In this document: positions 1 to 6,779 of the stretch, piece by piece
Position numbering within the stretch: the first letter of the stretch is position 1
How the letters are laid out: the number at the start of each line of letters is the position of its first letter
DNA from: Thermoanaerobaculaceae bacterium
GTDB taxonomy: Bacteria > Acidobacteriota > Thermoanaerobaculia > Thermoanaerobaculales > Thermoanaerobaculaceae
Assembly: GCA_022865555.1 (NCBI GenBank)
Contig: JALHTD010000360.1
Coordinates: 1 to 8,318 of the forward strand
Direction: 5' to 3'
Length of the DNA: 8,318 nt
Translations under genes and position numbers: made by a program
The notes under the pieces: model-generated
Seen by the model: only the letters and a program-made list of their open reading frames with translations
What the model was told of the DNA's origin: nothing
The model's database searches: none

Positions 1-420
1 AAGGCCGGCGACATCGACACCGCCGTCATCACGCTCCGCCTCGCGAACGGCGCCCTGGGCGTGATCGACTGCAGCCGCCAGACCAACTACGGCTACGACC
101 AGAGGTTCGAGGTGTTCGGCTCGAAGGGCAGCATCGTCGTCGAGAACACCACCCCGACAACGGTGGTCTCCAGTTCGAAAGGCGGCGTTGTTGGCGACAA
201 GCCCCACGAGACGTTCGTGGAGCGGTACCGGGAGGCGTTCATTGCCGAGGTCGCAGCGTTCGTGGCGAGCGTGCGCGAGGGGTTGCCGGTTCGCGTGGGC
301 GCCGAGGACGCGGTGGCGGCGGTCAAGGCGGCCGGCGCGGCCAGGACGTCGCACCTGGAGCACCGGCCGGTCCGGCTTTCGGAAGACATGAAGGCGACCA
401 GCGGAGGGCAACGGCAATGA
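1..420 (+). CDS. Gfo/Idh/MocA oxidoreductase, inositol 2-dehydrogenase-like (C-terminal part, 5' end outside window)
   Basis: The reading frame is open from base 1 and gives 139 residues before the TGA at 418-420, so the start lies upstream of the window. About 200 residues are missing against the usual ~340, including the NAD-binding Rossmann fold and the catalytic Lys and Asp-x3-His. What remains is the C-terminal alpha/beta domain, with the inositol-dehydrogenase-type signatures AGDIDTAV, NGAL and GYDQRFEVFGSKG. By eye, 33 of the first 44 aligned residues are identical to the next gene from its residue 205, so the two are tandem paralogues. It would oxidise an inositol or a keto-inositol with NAD(P) in the cytoplasm; the exact substrate cannot be told from this fragment. 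Its stop overlaps the next start in ATGA, which implies translational coupling. Family assignment is firm; substrate is inferred. Confidence 0.88.
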   Translation, partial: KAGDIDTAVITLRLANGALGVIDCSRQTNYGYDQRFEVFGSKGSIVVENTTPTTVVSSSKGGVVGDKPHETFVERYREAFIAEVAAFVASVREGLPVRVGAEDAVAAVKAAGAARTSHLEHRPVRLSEDMKATSGGQRQ

Positions 421-1439
421 GAGTGATCACCGCGGGGATTCTGGGAGCCGGAAGGATCGGAAAGATTCACGCGAACAATCTCATGGCGATGGCGGGTGTG
501 AGGCTGAAGGCGATCGCCGACCCGTTCGCAGACTTCAAGGAGTGGCCCGGGGCGGCAATCGCCACGAGCAAGAACCCCGAGGATGTGTTGAAGGACCGCG
601 AGATTGAGGCCGTTCTCGTGTGCTCGCCGACGCCGAGCCACGCTGATTTCACCGACGCCGCGGCGCGAGCCGGCAAGCACGTGTTCTGCGAGAAGCCCAT
701 CGCCGTCGATCCGGAGCGCGTTCGCACCACGCTCGAGACGATGAAGCGTAGCGGCGTGAAGCTCCAGGAGGGTTTCAACCGGCGCTTCGATCCCACCTTC
801 GCCAGGGTCCGGCGGGCGGTGGCCGACGGCGAGGTCGGAGACGTCCAGTTGGTCAGGATCACGGCGCGCGACCCGGCCGCACCGCCGATCGAGTACGTCA
901 AGTCCTCGGGCGGGATGTTCGCTGACATGACGATCCACGACTTCGATATGGTGCGGTTCCTCTCGGGGAGCGAGGTCGAGGAGGTACACGCGTACGGAGC
1001 CGTTCTCGTGGATCCCGCGATCGGGTTGGCTGGGGACATCGACACCGCCGTGATCTCGATGCGCCTCTCGAACGGCGCGCTCGCGGTGATCGAGAACAGC
1101 CGCCAGGCGGTGTTCGGCTACGACCAGCGCATCGAGGTGTTCGGTTCGAAGGGCGGGATCGAGGCGTTTAACGAGACGCCAGCGCGGACGGTTCTCCGCA
1201 GCGGCGCGGGCGTGCGCCACGAGAAGCCGCTCTACTTCTTCCTGGAGCGCTATCAACGCTCATTTGTGATCGAGCTCGAGGCTTTCTTCGCCAGCATCCG
1301 CGGGGACAGGGAACCCCCGGCAGGGGGCAACGACGGCCTGATGGCACTGCTCGTCGTCCTGGCAGCCAAGCAGTCGTTGATCGAGAACCGGCCGGTCCGG
1401 GTGGAAAAACTGGCGTCCCCCGGGCACAAGAAGGGCTAA
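417..1439 (+). CDS. iolG: Inositol 2-dehydrogenase (Gfo/Idh/MocA family)
   Basis: This 340-residue protein has the family's normal length. The N-terminal Rossmann fold carries GILGAGRIGKIHANN (GxGxxG, about residues 7-21). CEKPIAVDP contains K93, and GGMFADMTIHDFDM contains D170 and H174. Together these give the Lys/Asp-x3-His triad known from Bacillus IolG (K97, D172, H176). The C-terminal domain has AGDIDTAV (from residue 205) and GYDQRIEVFGSKG, which resemble T. maritima IolG (TM0414) as I recall it. The expected reaction is NAD-dependent oxidation of myo-inositol to 2-keto-myo-inositol (scyllo-inosose), the first step of inositol breakdown, in the cytoplasm. The ATG at 417 follows GGAGGG (403-408) by 8 bases and overlaps the upstream stop. 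A related polyol such as scyllo- or chiro-inositol is possible, because a paralogue sits immediately upstream. Confidence 0.88.
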   Translation: MRVITAGILGAGRIGKIHANNLMAMAGVRLKAIADPFADFKEWPGAAIATSKNPEDVLKDREIEAVLVCSPTPSHADFTDAAARAGKHVFCEKPIAVDPERVRTTLETMKRSGVKLQEGFNRRFDPTFARVRRAVADGEVGDVQLVRITARDPAAPPIEYVKSSGGMFADMTIHDFDMVRFLSGSEVEEVHAYGAVLVDPAIGLAGDIDTAVISMRLSNGALAVIENSRQAVFGYDQRIEVFGSKGGIEAFNETPARTVLRSGAGVRHEKPLYFFLERYQRSFVIELEAFFASIRGDREPPAGGNDGLMALLVVLAAKQSLIENRPVRVEKLASPGHKKG

Positions 1440-2788
1440 TGAGCCTGCTGAGCTTCTTCTCGACGGGTCCGGACAGACCGCTGCTGACAAATTCGGCGGA
1501 GGTCGACCGGCTCTACAAGCGGCACCGGCTGCGCATCATGCTGGCGATCACCGTGGGCTACGGCTTTGTCTACACCTGCCGGCTGGCACTTTCGGTGGTC
1601 AAGAAACCTCTCATCGATGGCGGCATCTTCTCGGCGGAGCAACTCGGCATCATCGGATCCGCGCTGTTCTACACGTATGCGGTCGGCAAGCTCTCGAACG
1701 GGTTCCTGGCCGACCACGCCAACCTGCGGGTTTTCTTTGCGACCGGGGTGCTTGTCTCTGCGGCGATCAACATCGGCATGGGGTTCTCGACCGTGCTCTG
1801 GCTGTCGGTGCTCCTGTGGGCGCTCAACGGCTGGTTCCAGGCGTTCGGCGCGCCGGCCGGTGCGGTTGCGCTGGCGCAGTGGTTCTCGAACCGGGAGCGT
1901 GGCCGGATGTACGGTCTCTGGAGCACCGCTCACGCGATCGGCGAGGGATTGACGTTCCTCGGGGTCGCCGTGGTCGTCACGGTCTGGGGCTGGAGGGCCG
2001 GTTACTGGGTGCCGGGGCTGCTCTGCCTCCTGGTGGCGATCGGCATCTACCTGATGCTCCAGGACCGGCCGCAGACCCTCGGCCTGCCCCCGGTCGCCGA
2101 CTGGAAGAACGACCACTGGAGCGGAGAGAAGGCCGACGAAGGGAAGAAGGGCGGCATCTGGGCCAGCCAGCGGTCGATCCTGAAGCTGCCGGCCATCTGG
2201 GTGCTGGCGCTCGCGAGCGCGTCGATCTACGTCACGCGGTACGCGATCAACAGTTGGGGGATTCTCTACCTGCAGGAGGCCAAGGGTTACTCCCTGCTCC
2301 TGGCCGGCAGCATGCTCACGGCCAACACGGTGACCGGCATCCTGGGCGCCATTGCCTTCGGCTTCGCGTCGGACAAATTCTTCAAGGCGCGCAGGCCACC
2401 GGTCAATCTCATCTTCGGCGTCGTCGAGCTCGCCGGCCTGCTCCTGATCTTCTTCGGCCCGCCGGGAAAGCCGGCGGTCATGATGGTGGCCTTCCTGCTG
2501 TATGGGTTCGGGCTCACCGGCCTCGTGACATCCCTCGGTGGGTTGTTCGCAATAGATATCGCCCCCAAGAAGGCGGCCGGTGCGGCGATGGGCCTCATAG
2601 GCGTCTTCTCCTACGTGGGCGCGGCCACGCAGGAGCGCATCAGCGGCCATCTGATCCAGCGCGGAATGGTCATGGTGGATGGGGTCCGGCACTACGACTT
2701 CTCGACTGCGATCTGGTTCTGGGTGGCTTCGTCGGTAGTCTCGCTGATCCTTGCAACGACGCTGTGGCGAGTCCGGCTGAGGGACTGA
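1439..2788 (+). CDS. MFS transporter, organophosphate:phosphate antiporter (GlpT/UhpT-like) family
   Basis: This 449-residue integral membrane protein has about 12 hydrophobic segments: six between roughly residues 33 and 207, a charged central loop (about 208-252), then six more. OPA-family landmarks are visible: GKLSNGFLADHANLRVF after helix 2, GWFQAFGAP in helix 4, ERGRMYGLWSTAHAIGEG, a GLPP motif before the central loop, and APKKAAGAAMGL near helix 11. By motif alignment, R48 and R267 correspond to the two phosphate-binding arginines of E. coli GlpT (R45, R269). H165 matches GlpT H165, and K84 matches the helix-2 lysine. That predicts exchange of a phosphorylated or anionic solute for phosphate in the inner membrane. 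The context says inositol-related substrate, possibly an inositol phosphate; this is inference. The ATG overlaps the upstream stop in TAATG, with AAGAAGGG just upstream (only 3 bases away), so translation is probably coupled. Confidence 0.87.
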   Translation: MSLLSFFSTGPDRPLLTNSAEVDRLYKRHRLRIMLAITVGYGFVYTCRLALSVVKKPLIDGGIFSAEQLGIIGSALFYTYAVGKLSNGFLADHANLRVFFATGVLVSAAINIGMGFSTVLWLSVLLWALNGWFQAFGAPAGAVALAQWFSNRERGRMYGLWSTAHAIGEGLTFLGVAVVVTVWGWRAGYWVPGLLCLLVAIGIYLMLQDRPQTLGLPPVADWKNDHWSGEKADEGKKGGIWASQRSILKLPAIWVLALASASIYVTRYAINSWGILYLQEAKGYSLLLAGSMLTANTVTGILGAIAFGFASDKFFKARRPPVNLIFGVVELAGLLLIFFGPPGKPAVMMVAFLLYGFGLTGLVTSLGGLFAIDIAPKKAAGAAMGLIGVFSYVGAATQERISGHLIQRGMVMVDGVRHYDFSTAIWFWVASSVVSLILATTLWRVRLRD

Positions 2789-2804
2789 GAAGGGCGGCGA
2801 AAAG

Positions 2805-3695
2805 ATGAAAGAGCGCTATGACGTCGCCACGATCGGCAACTACACCAAGGACACAATCGTGACGTCCGCCGGCACCCGGCACGTCGATGGGGGCGGCTTC
2901 AACTACGCCGCCTTTGCAGCGGCTGCACTGGGGCTCAAGGTGGCGGCGATCACGCGGCTTTCGGCCGAGGACATGCACGTCGTGGAGGCACTCGAGGGCG
3001 CGGGCATCACTGTGTTCGCCGAGAAGACCGCTTCATCGACGCTGATGCGGCTGGAGTACCCGACCGCGAACGTCGACGAGAGGATCCTCACTGTGGCAGC
3101 GACGGCGGGCTCGTTCACAACGGATCAGGTTGCGGGCGTCGAGGCCCGCGCGTTCGTGATCAGCCCGTCGATTCGCGGCGAGGTGCCTCTCAAGGTGATT
3201 CAGGAACTCAGGAAGAAGGAGACAACGATCAGCGCAGACGCGCAGGGGTTCGTGCGCATCCGGGACGCTGACGGCAGGTTGCACCACCGGGAGTGGCCGG
3301 AGATGAGCCAGGTGCTCCGGCTCGTGGACATTCTGAAAGCGGACGCGGTGGAGGCGGAGTCGCTCACCGGCGAAGCCGACCGGAGGCGCGCGGCGAGCAT
3401 GCTTGCCGGCTTTGGACCGCGGGAGATAGTCCTGACCCACAGGAACGGGCTGCTCGTTCTGGCGGCCGGGAAGTTCTATGAGGCCGAGTTCCACTCGAAG
3501 TCCCTCGTGGGTCGTAGTGGGCGAGGCGATTCCTGTCTCGGGTCATATGTGGCGGCGAGGCTAAGCGCTCGGCCGGGCGAGGCCACGCTCTGGGCGGCGG
3601 CGTTGACCAGCCTCAAGATGGAAGCTCAGGGCCCGATTCGCAAATCACGAGGGGAGATCGAAGAATTCATGCGGAGGACGTACGGCACAGCGTGA
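2805..3695 (+). CDS. PfkB-family carbohydrate kinase, probable inositol kinase (TM0415-like)
   Basis: This 296-residue protein has the ribokinase fold. The N-terminal strand is ATIGNYTKDT, and the sugar-binding GG motif lies in DGGGFNYA. The PfkB signature near the C-terminus is GRSGRGDSC, where D242 is the expected catalytic base and the usual GAGD reads GRGD. SADAQGFVR, ESLTG, EFHSKSLVGRSGRGD and a VTS/LTS-x-KM-type stretch near the end all match my memory of the T. maritima inositol-cluster kinase TM0415, so I favour ATP-dependent phosphorylation of an inositol. Bacillus IolC (5-dehydro-2-deoxygluconokinase) is the main alternative. It is less likely because no IolB/D/E/J partner is present and the neighbouring genes define another route. 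GAGAAGGG (2787-2794) sits 10 bases before the ATG. The gap from the transporter gene is 16 bases. Family is sure, substrate moderately so. Confidence 0.87.
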   Translation: MKERYDVATIGNYTKDTIVTSAGTRHVDGGGFNYAAFAAAALGLKVAAITRLSAEDMHVVEALEGAGITVFAEKTASSTLMRLEYPTANVDERILTVAATAGSFTTDQVAGVEARAFVISPSIRGEVPLKVIQELRKKETTISADAQGFVRIRDADGRLHHREWPEMSQVLRLVDILKADAVEAESLTGEADRRRAASMLAGFGPREIVLTHRNGLLVLAAGKFYEAEFHSKSLVGRSGRGDSCLGSYVAARLSARPGEATLWAAALTSLKMEAQGPIRKSRGEIEEFMRRTYGTA

Positions 3696-3705
3696 GGGCA
3701 ACGCC

Positions 3706-4797
3706 ATGACCGACGTGAGAATGGCCGTCATCGGGGTAGGCCGCATCGGGCTGACCCACGCGGAGACGGTTGCACACCGCACGCATGGCGCGCGCCTGGT
3801 AGCAGTCACCACGTCGAGCGCCAAGCGGGCGGCCGAGGTGCGCCGGCGGTGCGGTGACATGGCCGTCTACCCGACCCTCGACCGGTTGCTGGAGGCGGGA
3901 GAGGTTGATGCCGTGGTGATCGCGAGCAGCACGTCGGCGCATGTCGAGAACGTGGAGCGGTGTGCTGCTGCCGGGATCCACATGCTCTGTGAGAAACCGT
4001 TGGCCCTGGACCTGGAAGGGTGCGACCGGGCGATCGCCGCGGCGGAGGCTGCCGGCGTGAAGCTGATGGTCGGCCACATGCAACGCTTCGACAGCGGGTA
4101 CGTCGAGGCTAAGCGGTTTATCCAAGCTGGCGCAATCGGCGTGCCGGTCATTGTGCGGGCGATCAGCGGCGACATGGACCCGCCACCGGCGAGCTTCGCC
4201 GATCTGTCGGTCAGCGGTGGCCTGCTCCTCGACTCGATGTACCACGACTTCTACCTGTCACGGTGGTTGATGGTGGACGAGATCGTCCGCGTCTATACCG
4301 AAGCGGGCGCGCTGATCGATGAAGGCGTGCGATCGGTGGGCGACGTGGACAACGCCGTGGTCTCTGCCCGGTTTGCCGGGGGTGCCCTGGGCACCATGAC
4401 CGCCAGCCGTGTCACCAGGTACGGCTGCGACCTCCGCACCGAGGTGATCGGGGACGAGGGGGCTGTTCAGGTGGGGTACTTTCGCCAGACGCCTGTGCGC
4501 CTGCTGGACCGCAAGGGCGTCCATCACGACACGCCCCAAAGCACCCCTGACCGAATGGGCGAGGCGTTGGTGCGGGAGCTGCAGGCGTTCGTGGACTGCG
4601 TGCGCGACGACACCGATCCCCCTGTGAGTACTGAGGACGCTCGGGTGACGGTGGCCGTCAGCCTGGCTGCCACCCGGTCGATCCGGGAGGGCAGACCCGT
4701 GGACGTCGAGGTGGGCCGTCCCGAAACAATGGCAAGAAGGAAGAGCGGGCTTCCGTGTTCGGACGGAGGCCGTCAGAGGAGAGACAAAAAGGTGTGA
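3706..4797 (+). CDS. Gfo/Idh/MocA family oxidoreductase, divergent inositol/keto-inositol dehydrogenase
   Basis: This 363-residue NAD(P)-dependent dehydrogenase has the Rossmann motif VIGVGRIGLTHAE near residues 8-20. CEKPLALDL contains K97, and LLLDSMYHDFYLSRW contains D176 and H180, so the catalytic Lys and Asp-x3-His are kept. The C-terminal half has DVDNAV and GGALGTM but lacks the GYDQR-EVFGSKG signature of the two upstream paralogues (it reads GCDLRTEVIGDEG). It is therefore a separate subfamily and probably has a different substrate or position. It lies just before iolN, so it is a candidate for the second oxidation (2-keto- to diketo-inositol) or for entry of another isomer such as scyllo- or D-chiro-inositol; this is inference. 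A basic tail of about 30 residues (from about 333) extends past the usual end of the family. GAGGG at 3694-3698, overlapping the upstream stop, precedes the ATG by 7 bases. Confidence 0.87.
   Translation: MTDVRMAVIGVGRIGLTHAETVAHRTHGARLVAVTTSSAKRAAEVRRRCGDMAVYPTLDRLLEAGEVDAVVIASSTSAHVENVERCAAAGIHMLCEKPLALDLEGCDRAIAAAEAAGVKLMVGHMQRFDSGYVEAKRFIQAGAIGVPVIVRAISGDMDPPPASFADLSVSGGLLLDSMYHDFYLSRWLMVDEIVRVYTEAGALIDEGVRSVGDVDNAVVSARFAGGALGTMTASRVTRYGCDLRTEVIGDEGAVQVGYFRQTPVRLLDRKGVHHDTPQSTPDRMGEALVRELQAFVDCVRDDTDPPVSTEDARVTVAVSLAATRSIREGRPVDVEVGRPETMARRKSGLPCSDGGRQRRDKKV
4748..4771 (+). other. Predicted RNA hairpin at the 3' end of the third dehydrogenase gene
   Basis: Bases 4748-4756 pair with 4763-4771 as a 9-bp stem (eight Watson-Crick pairs and one G-U) around the loop GTTCGG. 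It lies in the codons of the unusual C-terminal tail, just before the 45-base gap ahead of iolN. No T-run follows, so an intrinsic terminator is unlikely. An mRNA-stability or processing element between the two halves of the operon is possible, but GC-rich DNA gives such stems by chance. Confidence 0.3.
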
Positions 4798-4827
4798 ACG
4801 ATTCTTGAACTTCGGCTCGTACGACTG

Positions 4828-4834
4828 AAAGGAG
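4828..4834 (+). promoter_or_regulatory. Strong ribosome binding site of iolN
   Basis: AAAGGAG lies 8 bases before the ATG at 4843. It is one of the best Shine-Dalgarno matches in the window and sits in the longest intergenic gap (45 bases), so iolN translation probably starts independently of the upstream gene. Confidence 0.75.
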
Positions 4835-4842
4835 ATTCGGAA

Positions 4843-5967
4843 ATGGCAGACAACCCAGAAACACCAACGCTGCTCAAAACCGACCAGCCAGACCTGTTCT
4901 TCGAGGACAACACGGTCGGTCGCTGCAAGAAGGCGGTGTGGGATGCGAGCGACAAGGAAGTGGACGCCATCCTTGCCGAGTACGGCATCCCATCACCGTG
5001 CGAGTGGGGCAAGCCGGGCTCCTACATCCAGACAACGGTTCGCCATCAGGTTGAGGCCAACCGGAAGAAGAACGACATCGTGTTCATCCCGGTCGGGTGC
5101 ACGGAGATGCACGGCAGGCACCTCCCGAGTGCGTCCGACACCCTCTACGTCAGCCAGATCCTGGAGGGGCTGCGGCGGTACACGGCGAAGCGGGGCGCGG
5201 CGTGCGCGCTGGCGCTGCCGCCGCTGAACTACGGCTCGCACCCCTACCACCACCTGGGCATGGCCGGCACGGTGATCGTTCGCGAGAACGTCGCGCGCGA
5301 GCTGATGATCGACGTCATGCTGGGGCTGTGGAACGACGGTTTCAGGAAGCAGGTCATCATCAACAACCACGGGCACCTCTGGATGCTGGAGTCGGCGATC
5401 CAGCAATTCCAGAAGCGCTACCAACTCCCGGGGATCTTCCGCGTGCTCGACTGGCACCGGGGGGTGCGCGAGTTCTTCCGGACCACCGAGAAGGGCGGCA
5501 AGCTTGACACCAACTTCGTGCACGCGGACGAGTCGGAGACGTCGCTCGGGCTGCTGCTCCATCCGGACATGGTGGACATGAAGTACGCCGTGGACACCAA
5601 GGGCAAGAGCTACCTGCCGGACGGGCACTTCGACAAGTCGGTGGACCCGTTCGGCCGGCCCAGTCGCTGGTCGGAGGGTGAGGGTCACTTCGCGATCGAG
5701 ATTGTGGCCACGCCGGAAGGCGTTGTCGGCAAGTCCACCCACGGCGCGGCCGTCAAGGCCAAGCGCCCCGTGGCGGCAATCCTGCGCTACCTGACGCTGC
5801 TCAACGATCAAATCCTCGAGGCGTTCCCGGCCGGAAAGGTCCCGCCTGTCGAGGAGGTGACGCTGCGGACCGCCAAGGACATGGAGCCGTACCTTCGCGA
5901 ACCGATGAGCCCCGGCTGGAAGCCCGTGTACAGTTTGCCCGTGATCGGTCAGGGTTTCGACCAGTGA
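4843..5967 (+). CDS. iolN: Creatininase-family metal hydrolase, 3-dehydro-scyllo-inosose (diketo-inositol) hydrolase IolN
   Basis: This 374-residue protein has the creatininase fold. The metal-binding motif PVGCTEMHGRHLPSASDT holds E88, H90 and D99, with the same +2 and +11 spacing as creatininase E34, H36 and D45. A second ligand region is NNHGH (H176, H178), and HADESETS (residues 227-234, E232) matches the family's late acidic motif. About 80 residues precede the first motif and the protein is well over the ~250 of simple creatininases, so it belongs to a longer subfamily. Creatinine is an unlikely substrate. Because it directly precedes iolO and follows inositol dehydrogenases, I assign it as IolN, the metal-dependent enzyme that opens diketo-inositol to 5-keto-L-gluconate in T. 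maritima. There is no signal peptide, so it is cytoplasmic. Fold is certain; substrate rests on context and on my memory of the IolN family. Confidence 0.82.
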   Translation: MADNPETPTLLKTDQPDLFFEDNTVGRCKKAVWDASDKEVDAILAEYGIPSPCEWGKPGSYIQTTVRHQVEANRKKNDIVFIPVGCTEMHGRHLPSASDTLYVSQILEGLRRYTAKRGAACALALPPLNYGSHPYHHLGMAGTVIVRENVARELMIDVMLGLWNDGFRKQVIINNHGHLWMLESAIQQFQKRYQLPGIFRVLDWHRGVREFFRTTEKGGKLDTNFVHADESETSLGLLLHPDMVDMKYAVDTKGKSYLPDGHFDKSVDPFGRPSRWSEGEGHFAIEIVATPEGVVGKSTHGAAVKAKRPVAAILRYLTLLNDQILEAFPAGKVPPVEEVTLRTAKDMEPYLREPMSPGWKPVYSLPVIGQGFDQ

Positions 5968-6770
5968 TGAAGCTCGGCGTCGTGCTCTCGACCCACGCCG
6001 CGAGTTTCGACGCGGTGGCGTTCAAGGGCGACCTGGAGGTGAACGTCGCCAAGATCGCGGGGTGGGGGTACGACGGTGTCGAGCTCGCGATCCGCGACCC
6101 ACGCCTGGTGGATGCGGGTGAGCTGCAACGTGTCGTGGGCGGGCACGGGATGGCCGTGCCCGCGATCGGCACCGGGCAGGCGTGGGGCGAGGAGAAGCTG
6201 TCGTTCACCAGCGACAACGCCGCGGTTCGGGAGGCTGCCATCGAGCGGATCAAGAGCCACATCCCGCTGGCAGCGCGCCTCGACGCGGTCATCATCGTCG
6301 GGCTGATCCGGGGGATCACACCTCCGGGGCAGACTCACGAACGGTCGATGGAGTACCTCGTGGAGGCGATCAGGGAGTGTGCGGCTGCGGCCGCTGGAAC
6401 CGGGGTGAGGTTCGCGCTCGAGCCGCTCAACCGGTACGAGACCGATCTCGTGCACACGGTCGCGGAGGGTTTGGATCTCGTGGAGCGGATCGGTGCCGAC
6501 AACTTCGGGCTGCTGCTGGACACCTTCCACATGAACATCGAGGAACCGGTGATCGATGACAGTATCCGGGCGTGCGGCGACCGCATCTTCCACTTCCACG
6601 TGGCCGACTCCAACCGGTGGTATCCGGGTGCCGGCCACCTCGATTTCAGGGCGATTCTGGGCACGCTCGCAGCCACCGGCTACCAAGGCTTCATCTCCGG
6701 GGAGTTCAAGCCGCTGCCGGATGCCGACGCGGCAGCGCAGCGGAGCATCGCCTACCTGAGGAGGCTCTGA
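5967..6770 (+). CDS. iolO: 5-keto-L-gluconate epimerase (xylose isomerase-like TIM barrel)
   Basis: This 267-residue TIM-barrel sugar epimerase has the metal quartet of the xylose-isomerase-like family: E152 in FALEPLNRYETD, D185 in LLLDTFHMNIEE, H211 in FHFHVADSNRW and E246 in ISGEFKPLP. FDAVAFKGDL, AIGTGQA, EPLNRYETD and DTFHMNIEE closely match T. maritima IolO (TM0416, about 270 residues) as I remember it. It would epimerise 5-keto-L-gluconate, the IolN product, to D-tagaturonate in the cytoplasm. I chose the ATG at 5967, which overlaps the iolN stop in TGATG, because the protein then begins MKLGVVLST like the Thermotoga enzyme. A GTG at 5964 would add one residue. No strong Shine-Dalgarno is seen, so translation is probably coupled to iolN. 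Bacillus IolE/IolI share the fold but fit the motifs less well. Confidence 0.88.
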   Translation: MKLGVVLSTHAASFDAVAFKGDLEVNVAKIAGWGYDGVELAIRDPRLVDAGELQRVVGGHGMAVPAIGTGQAWGEEKLSFTSDNAAVREAAIERIKSHIPLAARLDAVIIVGLIRGITPPGQTHERSMEYLVEAIRECAAAAAGTGVRFALEPLNRYETDLVHTVAEGLDLVERIGADNFGLLLDTFHMNIEEPVIDDSIRACGDRIFHFHVADSNRWYPGAGHLDFRAILGTLAATGYQGFISGEFKPLPDADAAAQRSIAYLRRL

Positions 6771-6775
6771 GGAGG
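6771..6775 (+). promoter_or_regulatory. Ribosome binding site supporting a TTG start for uxaE
   Basis: GGAGG begins directly after the iolO stop (TGAGGAGG). It lies 4 bases before the TTG at 6780, which is close but usable. No ATG occurs in frame near the expected N-terminus. CTG at 6816 and GTG at 6834 are the next alternatives; a purine-rich AAGGGGAG precedes the CTG. Confidence 0.55.
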
Positions 6776-6779
6776 ACGG

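Noticed and set aside
93..1256. Long minus-strand open frame of 387 codons opposite the two dehydrogenase genes
   Set aside because: It is an antisense shadow of GC-rich codons: Arg/His/Pro/Glu-rich, no recognisable domain, and it spans two convincing genes on the other strand.
1436..2692. Minus-strand open frame of 418 codons opposite the transporter gene
   Set aside because: The translation is a hydrophilic Arg/Glu/His/Pro-rich string, as expected for the complement of a GC-rich membrane-protein gene. The plus-strand OPA motifs are decisive.
2805..3695. IolC (5-dehydro-2-deoxygluconokinase) of the Bacillus pathway
   Set aside because: IolC's partner enzymes are absent, and the internal motifs look closer to the Thermotoga inositol-cluster kinase.
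4798..4842. Possible promoter (TTGAAC at 4805-4810) or palindrome operator (TCGTACGA at 4818-4825) before iolN
   Set aside because: No reasonable -10 hexamer lies 16-18 bases downstream of TTGAAC, and an 8-base palindrome alone in GC-rich DNA is weak evidence.
4843..5967. Creatininase proper (creatinine degradation)
   Set aside because: The protein is over 100 residues longer than creatininase, differs at the second ligand site, and sits among inositol and uronate genes with no creatinase or sarcosine gene.
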